Shown here piece by piece: positions 43,801 through 53,875 of a DNA stretch of 64,000 bases. The notes below the pieces were generated by a model that saw only the letters and a list, made by a program, of their open reading frames with translations, was not told the origin of the DNA and did not search any database. Position numbers and translations under genes: made by a program. Source of the stretch: Trigonopsis variabilis (lineage: Eukaryota > Ascomycota > Trigonopsidomycetes > Trigonopsidales > Trigonopsidaceae); assembly GCA_003707065.3 (NCBI GenBank), contig PPXM03000002.1:1774900-1838899 (forward strand), in the 5' to 3' direction. The first letter of the stretch is position 1. Every line of letters starts with the position of its first letter.

Positions 43801-46613
43801 TATCTGGTTTTATGAACTATTCTCGTGCGATCAAGCTTCTTTACCGAGTTGAGAACCCCGAGGTTGTGCAAATGTTCGGTGGCAACACTGAGCATCTGGA
43901 GCACGAATTGGAGAGGATGGCTCGTCGAAAGTTCAAGTTCGTTGTTGCAATGCAGCGATTCTCAAAATTCCGTGACGACGAAATGGAAAATGCTGAATTC
44001 TTGTTACGAGCTTATCCTGATCTTCAAATTGCTTACTTGGATGAAGAGCCTCCTCTTAATGAGGGCGAAGAACCTCGGTTGTTCTCTGCTTTGGTTGATG
44101 GTCATTGTGACATCATGGAGAATGGAAGACGAAGACCTAAATTCCGTGTGCAACTTTCTGGCAACCCTATCTTGGGTGATGGTAAATCTGATAATCAGAA
44201 CCATGCGTTGATTTTCTATCGGGGTGAATATATTCAATTGATTGATGCCAACCAAGACAATTATTTGGAAGAATGTTTGAAAATCCGAAGTGTGTTGGCT
44301 GAATTTGAAGAGCTTTCCGTTGATAACGTGTCTCCGTACACTCCAGGTGTCGATTTGCCTAAGTACCATCCTGTTGCAATTGTCGGTGCTCGCGAGTACA
44401 TTTTCTCTGAGAACATCGGTATTTTGGGTGATGTTGCTGCTGGTAAAGAGCAAACTTTTGGTACATTGTTTGCGCGTACCATGGCTCAGATTGGCGGTAA
44501 ATTGCACTATGGACACCCGGATTTCTTGAATGGTATTTTCATGACTACTCGAGGAGGTGTATCCAAGGCTCAGAAGGGATTACATTTGAACGAAGATATC
44601 TTCGCTGGTATGAACGCTTTGCTAAGAGGTGGACGAATCAAGCATTGCGAGTACTTCCAATGTGGCAAAGGTCGTGATATGGGTTTTGGTTCGGTATTGA
44701 ATTTCACTACCAAGATTGGTGCTGGTATGGGTGAACAAATGTTATCGCGAGAATACTACTATTTGGGTACTCAAATGCCTTTGGATCGGTTCTTGTCATT
44801 TTACTATGCCCACCCTGGTTTCCACCTTAACAATATCTTTATTATTCTTTCCGTTCAGATGTTCATGATCAGTGTTCTCAATATTGGTTCGCTAGTCCAT
44901 GAATCGATCATCTGCTATTACGACAAAAATGTTCCCATCACCGATGTTCATATTCCGCTCGGCTGCTATATGTTTCAGCCTGTCTTGCTTTGGGTTGATC
45001 ATTGTGTCTTGTCTATCTTCATTGTTTTCTTCATCTCGTTCTTGCCTCTGTTTGTCCAAGAATTGACTGAACGAGGCGTGTGGCGAGTAGCGGCTCGATT
45101 AGCCAAGCATTTCGGCTCGTTATCATTCTTGTTTGAAGTGTTTGTCTGCCAAATTTATGCCAACTCATTGACGACTGATCTTTCATTTGGTGGTGCTCGA
45201 TATATTGGTACTGGCCGTGGTTTTGCTACTGCTCGTATTCCATTCTCTGTACTGTTTTCCCGATTTGCTGGTTCTTCAATTTATTTTGGAGCTCGATCTT
45301 TGATGATGCTCGTCTTTGCAACCTTGGCGATGTGGAGACCATCGTTACTATGGTTCTGGATGTCTACACTTGCACTATGTGTGTCACCATTTGTCTACAA
45401 TCCCCATCAGTTTGCTTGGCAAGATTTCTTTATCGATTATCGAGACTTCATTCGCTGGCTCTCGCGAGGTAATTCTAAGTGGCACAAGAACTCATGGATT
45501 GGATATTGCCGATTAACTCGAACTCGAATTACTGGATATAAGAGGCAGACTCTGGGTGAGGAGAGCGAGTCGTTGACTGGAGATATTCCTCGTGCGCATT
45601 TTACTAGCATATTCTTTTCGGAACTTTTGTGCCCGTTAATTATTGCCGGATCCGCTTTCTTGGCTTATATGTTTATCAATGCCCAAAACGGTGTTCGGGA
45701 TGGTGAACCTACTAATGGATTGATTCGACTTGCCATCTGTACCTTGGGCCCTATTGTCATTGACGCTGGTGCGCTTATGGCGATCTTTGGCATCTCGTGT
45801 TGTATGGGACCTTTCTTGGGCCTGTGCTGCAAGCAAACTTCAAGTGTCATGGCGGCTATTGCCCACGGTATCGCTGTGATCATTGCATTTTTCTTCTTTG
45901 AAATTACCTGGTTCTTGGAAGGATGGAATTTCAAGAGGGCCTTGTGCGCTATGTGTGCAGTTGTCACAATTCAACGATTTTTGATGAAGTTCTTTGCAGT
46001 CTGTTTCCTTACTCGAGAATTCAAACATGATCGAGCCAACAGGGCTTGGTGGTCAGGTAAATGGTACAATCAAAAGATGGGCTGGATGGCGTTTACCCAA
46101 CCTTCGCGTGAATTTTTGTGCAAGGTTGTGGAAATGAATAATTTTGCTGGTGACTTTGTTTTGGGCCACATTCTTTTGTTCTTGCATGCGCCTTTGCTGG
46201 TTATTCCTTACATTGACCGCTGGCACTCGATGATGCTCTTCTGGCTCAGACCCAGTCGCCAAATCCGACCCCCCATTTTCTCAATGAAGCAGAACCGGTT
46301 GCGGAAACGTATCGTTCGCAAGTATGCCACTCTCTACTTTATGCTTTTTATTGTGTTCTTGCTTGCCCTCATTATTCCTGCGGTTGCAGGGCCCGGATCA
46401 AACTATGACTGGATCAACTCGTTGCCCTCAGCTCTTTCAAGTGGACTTGTTCAACCCAACAAGCCGAACAATGATACTGGCGATGCCGCGCCTGCGTCTT
46501 TCTCATCTGCCTTGTCATTTGCAAAGCTGATTGCAGCCTCTAAATCATCTGCACGGGCTGCTGAAGCATCTGCTGTCGCAGCATCGAATCCGGCTGCTGC
46601 AGCTAGTACATAG
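40857..46613 (+). CDS. FKS1: 1,3-beta-D-glucan synthase catalytic subunit
   Basis: Two exons, 40857-41134 and 41180-46613, with a 45-bp intron (41135-41179, TTCTAACTCCAG); 1903 residues, the usual family length. The N terminus is Tyr/Gln/Gly-rich. The FKS1 domain 1 region ([40 protein letters not shown]) precedes a first block of membrane spans, the large cytosolic glucan synthase (GT48) domain (for example [36 protein letters not shown]), and a second block of spans. It polymerises UDP-glucose into wall beta-1,3-glucan with Rho1. The echinocandin hot-spot 1 equivalent reads FLILSVRDP (652-660). The hot-spot 2 equivalent reads LWVDHCVL (1363-1370), differing strongly from the yeast DWIRRYTL. 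Intron retention would give an immediate stop. Confidence 0.98.
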
Positions 46614-47083
46614 ATTCAACAAAGATGGACTGGATCCGTGAAATAGGAAAGGACCGGTCTTTTTTAACTTAGATCTAAATGGAAAAGCAACGATAGGAAG
46701 GAATTCGTAGTTGTTTCGATAACGAAATGGTGCGTAAAGTTTAGCCAAACATTTCACCTCATGCTCACTAATCTCTTGATGGTGCAGGATTTGTCGATTA
46801 TGGTCAATGAGTTTCACGATAGAATCTTCGTTGTGCTGCGATGCGTTAAAGACCGCCTTTGTATTTACTGGAAACAGGAGTCCATTGTTCTCCCGAGACA
46901 GCGCTGTCTTTGTTTGCGTTTGATTGTATTGGTCTCCATCGATGTATAAAAGCAGTAGCAGGCGAACATAGTAAAGTCAGATTATTTTTCAAGTTAAATC
47001 TAGTCTGTGGCAATAAGTCTTTGATCGACTCACACGGCACGAAACAACTACTCGTTACAGGGACGCGACTGACAATCTTAACA
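46614..47083. other. Spacer between FKS1 and TBCA
   Basis: 470 bp; no supported gene or repeat. It holds the FKS1 terminator and TBCA promoter. Confidence 0.5.
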
Positions 47084-47424
47084 ATGCCCTCTAAACTCAG
47101 CATTCGCACGTCTGCGCTTGGGCGTCTAATCAAGGAAGAAAAAACATATCACGAAGAGCTCGAACAGGAGAAAGCGCGGTATGCGGCCATGAAGAAGGAG
47201 GGCAAGGATGAATACGAGCTCGGACAGCAGGTAGGTTGAGGATAGAATAGCTCTAACATGGGTAGGAGAGAGTGATCCGTGAGACGGAAAAAATGATTCC
47301 CGAGCTAAGGAATAAGATAAGAAGCGCGATAGCAGAAGTCTACCCTGAGATGAGAGGAGGAGAGGACGAAGAAGCTGAGGCTGCGAGAGCTCTGATTGAG
47401 AGAGCTCAGAAGTTGCTTGAATAA
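47084..47424 (+). CDS. RBL2: Tubulin-binding cofactor A (Rbl2)
   Basis: Two exons, 47084-47230 and 47266-47424, with a 35-bp intron (47231-47265, branch CTCTAAC); 101 residues, close to the usual 105-110. The product starts MPSKLSIRTSALGRLIKEEK and continues YHEELEQEKARYAAMKKEG, then across the splice ERVIRETEKMIPELRNKI. It is an all-alpha three-helix bundle in the family. Cofactor A captures folded beta-tubulin and buffers free beta-tubulin. The gene converges with the AlkB-like gene. Confidence 0.95.
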
Positions 47425-47642
47425 TGTTAGGTTGCTACAATGCTGGTGATGAAAGATATGCGATTACTATAAGAGATGCGTTTGCTCAGCATGAAAACAA
47501 ATGAAACAATGAACATCAGGGTGGTTTGATCTTGAGGCTCAACTCGGTCGACGTCAGGGATGACGACTACGGTTAGAAAGTCAAATTTATCCAGTATAAT
47601 GTCCTATATCGATCGGTGCCGTAAGGTAGTCTAAGATGGAGT

Positions 47643-48953
47643 CTAGTCATTTGTAGATTTCACATTAGCAAGACTCTCACTAGTAGTTGGCGTAGTGAGT
47701 TGAAGATCATGAATAGAATCACTCTTAGAATCATGATTAAGGAGCGAAGAATCTGGTATATAATTTCCGTTCGAATCAAACGTAGCCCAAATGAAGGCAT
47801 TACAACCCTTGCCATTCACGTAATGGCCGGCGCAAGACCAGAAGTATTTACAGTTTTCATTGAAAAAATCGATTTTTTCCATAAAAGTGTCATCATCGTC
47901 AGACAGCTCTGGATCGCCTTCTGAACCAGCCAGGTCTTTTATTGTGGATCGCAGCACCATTGTAACGTCGCAGCGACATTTGGGGATACTATTTAAGGAC
48001 AAGGACTGATTATAAGATCTATAGGTGATATTCAGTCTCGCCGAGCCGGTAAGAGGGTGAGATAGCAGACCTCCGGAATGAGAGGCGATGGTATGTTTGA
48101 AAGCTTCCTGACAGTTGGAATGCATGATGACTAAGGAGTTATGAGGTAAATGGATAGAGTAAGTAGGAGATGGCCGATGATGCGGACGAAGACGGAATTC
48201 CCGGGTGACTCCAAGTGAGATGCTGGCAATGATGGGATGAGGACCGAGATAACTCAGCTGATCGGAATGGAATCCAACAGTACTTTGACCGTCGGGATAG
48301 AGATTGCACAGAGCTACTTGAGTTGTCCATGGTCCCGGCCGCTGATGAGGATAGAGTTTTCTTGACTGAAGGACGACGTTGACTTTGTCTTGTACAATTT
48401 CAGAACAGCATTGGAACGTATCTGAATACGTGAACCTCGTTTTTATAGATCTTCCTTGGTAGTCATATTGCTTATTTTCTTGAGTTTTCGGTAGATAAAG
48501 TGCCGATTTATGGGGCGAGACCACCTGGCGGTCAAATAACCAAAACTCCCGGCTCGTCCATTTGACGCTGTCTTCAAGAAGTTCGCTGGTTAATTTACTG
48601 GCCAGACCAGGAGGGAAAATATTCGTATGCAGAGTACAACAGGGCAGGTTGAGTTCCACCTGCTCTGGGGTATAAAGATGGACCGTTTTACCTTTTTGTA
48701 TCTTGGCTCGTTTAGCTGGGCGAATATTCTCGCCATTATGCTTTACGAACCGCGATATAGTTTGCTGAATCTTAACTTTGCCGTTTGCTTTATCCTTGGT
48801 TCGACCGAGAAGATATTTAGCTCCTTCAAGGTCACCGTCTGAATTTATCAGTGCCTCTAAGAGATCTGATGGATCCAAATCAGGTTCCAGGCTCTGTAAT
48901 AATGCTAATTTTATCTCTGTATCTTCACTGGACGAAGTCTTTATAGCCGACAT
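47643..48953 (-). CDS. CUE - AlkB dioxygenase - GRF zinc finger protein (DNA alkylation repair)
   Basis: 436 residues, intronless, ATG at 48953. Residues about 13-50 form a CUE-type ubiquitin-binding helix bundle (LLQSLEPDLDPSDLLEALIN, then DLEGAKYLL). Residues about 90-320 are an AlkB-type Fe(II)/2-oxoglutarate dioxygenase: H229-x-D231 in VGFHSDQLSYLG, distal H287 and the 2-oxoglutarate/substrate arginines R306 and R312 in SARLNITYR. The C terminus has a GRF-type zinc finger with C326/C328, C368, C374 and C384 (CKYFWSCAGHYVNGKGC). This architecture is known in fungi and is closest to ALKBH2/3-type enzymes that demethylate 1-meA and 3-meC. QQTISRFV at 63-70 resembles a PCNA-interacting box, with Val in place of the last aromatic. 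The combination suggests repair directed to ubiquitin-marked DNA sites. Confidence 0.92.
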   Translation of the reverse strand: MSAIKTSSSEDTEIKLALLQSLEPDLDPSDLLEALINSDGDLEGAKYLLGRTKDKANGKVKIQQTISRFVKHNGENIRPAKRAKIQKGKTVHLYTPEQVELNLPCCTLHTNIFPPGLASKLTSELLEDSVKWTSREFWLFDRQVVSPHKSALYLPKTQENKQYDYQGRSIKTRFTYSDTFQCCSEIVQDKVNVVLQSRKLYPHQRPGPWTTQVALCNLYPDGQSTVGFHSDQLSYLGPHPIIASISLGVTREFRLRPHHRPSPTYSIHLPHNSLVIMHSNCQEAFKHTIASHSGGLLSHPLTGSARLNITYRSYNQSLSLNSIPKCRCDVTMVLRSTIKDLAGSEGDPELSDDDDTFMEKIDFFNENCKYFWSCAGHYVNGKGCNAFIWATFDSNGNYIPDSSLLNHDSKSDSIHDLQLTTPTTSESLANVKSTND

Positions 48954-49356
48954 GTTTCAAATAGTAATTGCTCTGACCTGGCCTTTTCGGGATACCAGGA
49001 AAAGGTAAAGGGACTAACTCAAAACTATAAATGATTTTCTTTTCAATAGGGCGGCCAAAGAACCTAAGAAATAGAGGGGGAATCTCAGTCTGGGCTTCGT
49101 CGATAGAGTCGACTGCGAGCGATACCAGAACGATGGTGAAGGTGTACGGAAACTACTGTCGGGGAGTTACTATTGTACTATACTGCGACAAGCGATATTC
49201 AGGTCAGTAATATGAATAGGACTAATTGAAGACCGCATCTGTCGTAGTCTACTCGTCAGTCGCCAAGCAGAGTCATTCAGTCAGGGTTGGTGATGAGCTT
49301 CGGTCTTTGTCTGAGGATATACTCCCAACCACCACTGACCAGCCTCCGACTAGAAG
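48954..49356. other. Divergent spacer between the AlkB-like gene and an unknown membrane protein gene
   Basis: 403 bp, no coding or repeat feature recognised; bidirectional promoter by position. Confidence 0.5.
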
Positions 49357-50268
49357 ATGGGAGTTATTTCGAGAACTGTTAAAGTTGCCAAGGTAAGTAT
49401 ACGATTGGCATGTCAAGCTGTCACTGGTGACGATCACTTGATCGACTATATCCAGAAATCACCGATTGTTGGGATATTTACTAGGGGAGGCGGAAACGAT
49501 GAGGTTGAGCTACTTTCGGAGAATACAACGGTTGTTGAGGAAGATAACGAAGCCATAGAGGAATTTGGGAACCAAGGTTTTGATATGACAGCTATTCGTC
49601 ATACTCGGCATGTTCTGGATCTGTGCCTGGAGTATGATCCAAAGACGGACAGCAAGTTGGCCCAGCAACTGTATATCCATTCAGTATGTGCTTTGCTAAA
49701 TGGACTGCCTCAGGAAACATCATCTAGTGATATAGATGAGATTCTAGATAGTCTGTTCACTAGGAGACACGATACAATTGATTGGACGATAGGGTATCTG
49801 ATGATGAAGTACCCTCAACGATATCAGATAGCTTCATCCTATAGTGTGAAAGATGTGTCGGGTATGATTGATAGTGCTTTAAAAGCGCAGGGTGCTGGAG
49901 ACTCGGGATCATGGATCGAACGGCTGCTGATCATCGGTTTAAGAATCATGATCGTGGTCGCATTGTCACTCATGCCTTATATGTTGGCTTTTCTCAGGTA
50001 TGCAAAGCAGATGGAGGAGCAACATCATTATGCCCAACGAGTCTTTAAGATGAGCCTGTCCTTCTTCATGCTCATGCTCGGAAGTCCATTAATTCGGGTC
50101 ATTCTTGCTGTAGGCAATGAACTTATTCGAATATTGAATGCTCAACTGAACCAGACTCCTTCCTTTAATGACAGACCTGAAAAAAAGCAAAGCTTTCCAG
50201 CCAATGAAAGATCTCCGACTAAAGGTGAAATTAAAAGACAACCGGATTGGCTGTCGAAAGAGCGATGA
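49357..50268 (+). CDS. Unknown protein with two predicted membrane segments
   Basis: 303 residues, intronless, ATG at 49357. The first ~180 residues are soluble and helical with no recognised motif (for example FDMTAIRHTRHVLDLCLEYD). Two hydrophobic segments follow: LLIIGLRIMIVVALSLMPYM near 190-210 and LSFFMLMLGSPLIRVILAVG near 230-250, separated by a charged loop. The basic C terminus ends in WLSKER. The topology suggests an integral membrane protein with both ends on the same side. I do not recognise the family. Codon use looks like that of neighbours, and the frame is long and free of stops, so it is a real gene. Confidence 0.75.
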   Translation: MGVISRTVKVAKVSIRLACQAVTGDDHLIDYIQKSPIVGIFTRGGGNDEVELLSENTTVVEEDNEAIEEFGNQGFDMTAIRHTRHVLDLCLEYDPKTDSKLAQQLYIHSVCALLNGLPQETSSSDIDEILDSLFTRRHDTIDWTIGYLMMKYPQRYQIASSYSVKDVSGMIDSALKAQGAGDSGSWIERLLIIGLRIMIVVALSLMPYMLAFLRYAKQMEEQHHYAQRVFKMSLSFFMLMLGSPLIRVILAVGNELIRILNAQLNQTPSFNDRPEKKQSFPANERSPTKGEIKRQPDWLSKER

Positions 50269-51000
50269 GGATTTTCTGAACCCACCACTCCAGCCAAATT
50301 CTCAAATTTAATTCAGAATATCAGACAGTTTACGTCAAGGTTCATCTAAGAGCTATTTTTCTTTCTCGGATCTTGCACTACTTATTAGGGGTATATGGGT
50401 AAGGACTTTTGGTTTATCTATTGGGTTCTTGGACTTTTTGGAATTAAACACATCTATACATGCAATTCCATTATTACCGTAGTTCATGGCTTCAACATAT
50501 ATCTCACCTAGTGTGATGTATGTACCATATTAAAGACTATCATATGCCCTCATCGTACGATCACAGCTTGTCCCATGGATACTAAATGATCTGCTTCAAC
50601 ACTTGTCACCCCACAACTCGGTCAGTATTTCCCTATTCCTGGGAATCCCCTTTAGGATTCTTGCCAATCATACTGGTTTAAAGAAATCTATTTTGCCAAC
50701 ACGTGTTTGAGTTAGTTGAGTAAGGGTGATCGGGATCGAGCCGTTACACGAGCTTAGAGGCTTGGTCATCATGGTTGCCCAAGGAGATTACCGAATTTGG
50801 ATACATTGACTTGCAAAGCATTCAGCCGGGTCGAAAATTTACATTCTAGACCCAAGCAAACTTTTTCCCCCGAGAAACGAATTAAGTTCTACATTAGCAG
50901 AAATCGGAAAGTGCTAATATCAATAACTTATCTTTGCTGAAAAAACTCATTTTTTGTTTTGTCGAGACTGTCGCTTTGTTGGTCACATTTTGATAGCGTC
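50269..51000. other. Spacer between two unknown genes
   Basis: 732 bp, AT-rich, with no ATG-initiated frame of note. The reading frame of the next gene extends back to 50959 but only through a TTG codon. Confidence 0.5.
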
Positions 51001-51516
51001 ATGGGTTTAGCTTACCAGGTCCCTGCTCCTCAGTCGGAAGGCACAAATCTGGACGATGCAGATAAATTATTAGCCACTAAATTGAGTGGAATATTAAAGT
51101 CCTTGTTCAAGGCCCGGGACGGAGAAGACGAAGAGGAGAGCCACGATGAAGGCACTAGTTCTGTTGAAGGATCACCAAGATCGCGGGTGACGGATATCTT
51201 GCATAGCATCAGAACCGATCATCTCCAAGCATCTCAATCTTTCTCTTTAACTCGAGATGATGAAGACACAAGCAAGTCTTCTTTGTTCAGAGGCTACACT
51301 TATGAGAAGTTCTGCTCGGATCTCGATGTCGACGTGGTCTTTATCCAAAGGTTATTGGAACTACTTGTGCGAGAAACGTATATGAGAAAGCGGATGACTG
51401 GTGCTAGTGTGGAAGCGGAAGGAACAGGTTCAAGTCTTCAACATACATTGGAACCAAACACAACTTTACCATTAGACCGCTCAGAGCCATTGGCATTTGA
51501 TGTTTTTCTTTCTTGA
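51001..51516 (+). CDS. Unknown acidic protein
   Basis: 171 residues from the ATG at 51001 (MGLAYQVPAPQSEGTNLDDA). It has a helical N-terminal segment, an acidic block (DGEDEEESHDEG), and a compact segment YTYEKFCSDLDVDVVFIQRL followed by LELLVRETYMRKRM that looks like a folded helical domain. There is no membrane span or catalytic motif. It is same-strand with the two-span membrane protein 732 bp upstream and converges with CCDC124. Not recognised. Confidence 0.6.
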   Translation: MGLAYQVPAPQSEGTNLDDADKLLATKLSGILKSLFKARDGEDEEESHDEGTSSVEGSPRSRVTDILHSIRTDHLQASQSFSLTRDDEDTSKSSLFRGYTYEKFCSDLDVDVVFIQRLLELLVRETYMRKRMTGASVEAEGTGSSLQHTLEPNTTLPLDRSEPLAFDVFLS

Positions 51517-51720
51517 GGTTTTTTTAGTTTGGTTTGGTTGATATTAGAAGGTCAGGCAGGGGTCAAAAGACCTTGGGTATTAGCAAGTTTTCGAGTTTGG
51601 TTGTTTTGTATAATAGACGGATATATTGGATCTTATTTTTTGTAGCGATGCTATTATATATTGGAATGCTTCCAATATGCAGGTTACATCGAATACCATC
51701 TAATCATTATCATTCACTCG

Positions 51721-52420
51721 TTAACGTTTGTTAGTAAATTTGGCCTCTTTGGTCTCCTTGAGATTCTGTCGTAAAGCATGGATATCATCTCTAGACGCAT
51801 CATAGTTGAGATGGACTTGGTTAAAGGGATTCTCCGGGCTCTTCTCAAATTCCTTGTGGATAATTTGTTTCATTTGCTGTTGACGCAGTCCAGTGTACTC
51901 CTGTTTAATCTCAGGTAGTCGACGTGCCTCATAAGCGGCATAAGCTGCTTTATATCGACGTTCCGGATGACGATCGATCTTTTCCTTCTCACTGTCATTG
52001 ACCAATGACAAAGCGCCCAAGGCGTTATCAATCCCTGATGCCTCTAAATCATTCAATCTTTCGCTACTATTCAAAGCATCATCAATCCCTCTGCTTCTCT
52101 TCGCAGCAACTTTGGCACTTCCTCGAGGGCCCTTAACACTCTCTTCTTCGGCCTTTAGAAGTAGTTCTTTTTCCTTCTTTCGCCTAGCTGCTTCCGCCTT
52201 TCGTTCTTCTTCAGCTGCTTTCTTGGAAGCTGATTTATCATTCGATCCTTCTCGCCATTCAGCTTCCTCAGCGGCAGCCTTTCGTGCATCTTCTTCCGCC
52301 TTCTTTGCAGCCGCAGCTTCTGCTTTTCGTGCATTTCCTGCAACCTATAATATTGATCAGATGTATCCTGAAATCTATCAATCTACTTACCTTTTTTGAA
52401 TTTGTGAACGATTTGCCCAT
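51721..52420 (-). CDS. LSO2: CCDC124 / Lso2-like ribosome-associated coiled-coil protein
   Basis: Two exons, 52420-52391 (MGKSFTNSKK) and 52344-51721, with a 46-bp intron (52345-52390); 217 residues. The N-terminal half is Ala/Lys/Glu-rich coiled coil (VAGNARKAEAAAAKKAEEDA). The C-terminal half has the CCDC124 signature DRHPERRYKAAYAAYEARRL followed by PEIKQEYTGLRQQQMKQIIH and KSPENPFNQ. CCDC124, and its short yeast relative Lso2, bind idle 80S ribosomes and help them resume translation after stress. This protein is full-length and CCDC124-like, not the short Lso2 form. The start is only 117 bp from that of MTG2. Confidence 0.9.
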
Positions 52421-52471
52421 GGCGGTACAATTCAAGAGACTGACCGTCGTTGCAATTTACGTCAAGACTGG

Positions 52472-52477
52472 CACGTG
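52472..52477. promoter_or_regulatory. CACGTG element in the CCDC124/MTG2 bidirectional promoter
   Basis: GGCACGTGAG, 51 bp before the CCDC124 ATG and 60 bp before the MTG2 ATG, nearly central in the 117-bp spacer. A single palindromic site could serve both directions; this is positional inference. Confidence 0.5.
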
Positions 52478-52537
52478 AGCACTCCTGTGTTACACCAGAC
52501 GTCGAAAAGGTTAAAGGATAAAGTTATCCCACAAAGG

Positions 52538-53875
52538 ATGACGATAGGGTGGAAAAATGCAAAGAATATACGAACAAGAATATGTCGGTATTATTCTGCT
52601 AAAGCCGGAGAGTCGCCATATTCTATCGAGAGTCCGTTTGCTGGAAGACCTATGAAAGAAATGCCTAAAGATGGACGATCTCCATATTTTGCCGACATTA
52701 GAAGAGTTACATTAGCATCAGGAAGTGGAGGAAATGGAAGTGTGGCATTTAGAAGAGACAAATTCCGCCCAAAGGGACCTCCATGCGGAGGAGATGGCGG
52801 AAATGGAGGCACTATTTATATCCAAGCTTCACCTGAGGTTCATTCCCTCCATCAACTTCGTCGCTCATACAGAGCTGAGAATGGACAAGCTGGCCAAACT
52901 CGAGATATGAATGGTAAAGCTGGAAGAGATATCGTTGTCAAAGTCCCTTTAGGTACGATTGTTCGTTTGGAAGAAAATTCTACTGTTCAACGGTATAGTT
53001 ATCCCAGCGGTGAAGGTTGGGTTCATGCAAATGAATTCAAAGAATATAACGAACGGTCCTCTTTCTTCCAGAATCTCAGGAAAGAAGTCTTTGCTGAGGA
53101 TGAACATCTCTCTCACATGGAACGAATGAATGATCAGTATCCGAAGCAGGGAATTGATTTCTCAAAGCCCGGGGACCCCGTCTGTATCATTCATGGTGGT
53201 CAAGGGGGGCTGGGTAATCGAAATTTCCATACCGACTTGATTCGAAACCCGCGGTTTGCATTGAAAGGTCGATCAGGAGCTGAAGGAGCATTTATTTTTG
53301 AATTGAAACTAATTGCCGATTATGCGTTGGTAGGGTTACCCAATGCTGGGAAGTCGACATTACTTGGCTGCCTTTCTCGTGCTAGACCCAAGGTTGGGCA
53401 TTGGGCTTTCACTACTCTTACTCCCCATTTAGGTACATTAGTTCTTAGTCAAACTGAAAGGATCACAATCGCTGATATGCCTGGACTTATTGAAGGTGCT
53501 CGGTTCAATAGAGGAATGGGCGTCTCTTTCCTTCGACATATTGATCGATGTAGTGGGGTCGTTTTTGTCCTTGGATTAGACGCTGATGATCCTCTGAGGG
53601 ACTTGAATATCCTTTTGACTGAGATGGATTATAGAATTGGCTCAAAAAAGGTCATTCTGGTCGCGAATAAGACTGATTTACCGGGAGTGGAAGATAAACT
53701 ACAGGAACTTCAAGAGTATGCTCAAGGCAGGGGATGGGACTTGGTCGCAATCTCAGCCAAAAACAAAGAAAATATCCAGCAAGTCAAAGACATTCTCATC
53801 AAATATAAAACGGGTGTTAGACACGATGACTCTCATGAAGACGGTCATGAAGACGATCATGAAGGTACTAGCTAA
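52538..53875 (+). CDS. MTG2: Mitochondrial Obg-family GTPase Mtg2
   Basis: 445 residues from the ATG at 52538; the frame continues 5' only to a GTG. The N terminus is basic and hydroxylated (MTIGWKNAKNIRTRICRYYS), a plausible mitochondrial presequence. The glycine-rich Obg fold is clear (LASGSGGNGSVAFRRDKFRP, GPPCGGDGGNGGTIYIQA). The G domain has P-loop GLPNAGKST (near 264), DMPG (near 312) and NKTD (near 376). Mtg2 assists assembly of the mitochondrial large ribosomal subunit. An insertion (YSYPSGEGWVHANEFKEYNE) splits the Obg fold region, and the C terminus is an acidic His/Glu/Asp tail. It is divergent from CCDC124. Confidence 0.94.
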   Translation: MTIGWKNAKNIRTRICRYYSAKAGESPYSIESPFAGRPMKEMPKDGRSPYFADIRRVTLASGSGGNGSVAFRRDKFRPKGPPCGGDGGNGGTIYIQASPEVHSLHQLRRSYRAENGQAGQTRDMNGKAGRDIVVKVPLGTIVRLEENSTVQRYSYPSGEGWVHANEFKEYNERSSFFQNLRKEVFAEDEHLSHMERMNDQYPKQGIDFSKPGDPVCIIHGGQGGLGNRNFHTDLIRNPRFALKGRSGAEGAFIFELKLIADYALVGLPNAGKSTLLGCLSRARPKVGHWAFTTLTPHLGTLVLSQTERITIADMPGLIEGARFNRGMGVSFLRHIDRCSGVVFVLGLDADDPLRDLNILLTEMDYRIGSKKVILVANKTDLPGVEDKLQELQEYAQGRGWDLVAISAKNKENIQQVKDILIKYKTGVRHDDSHEDGHEDDHEGTS

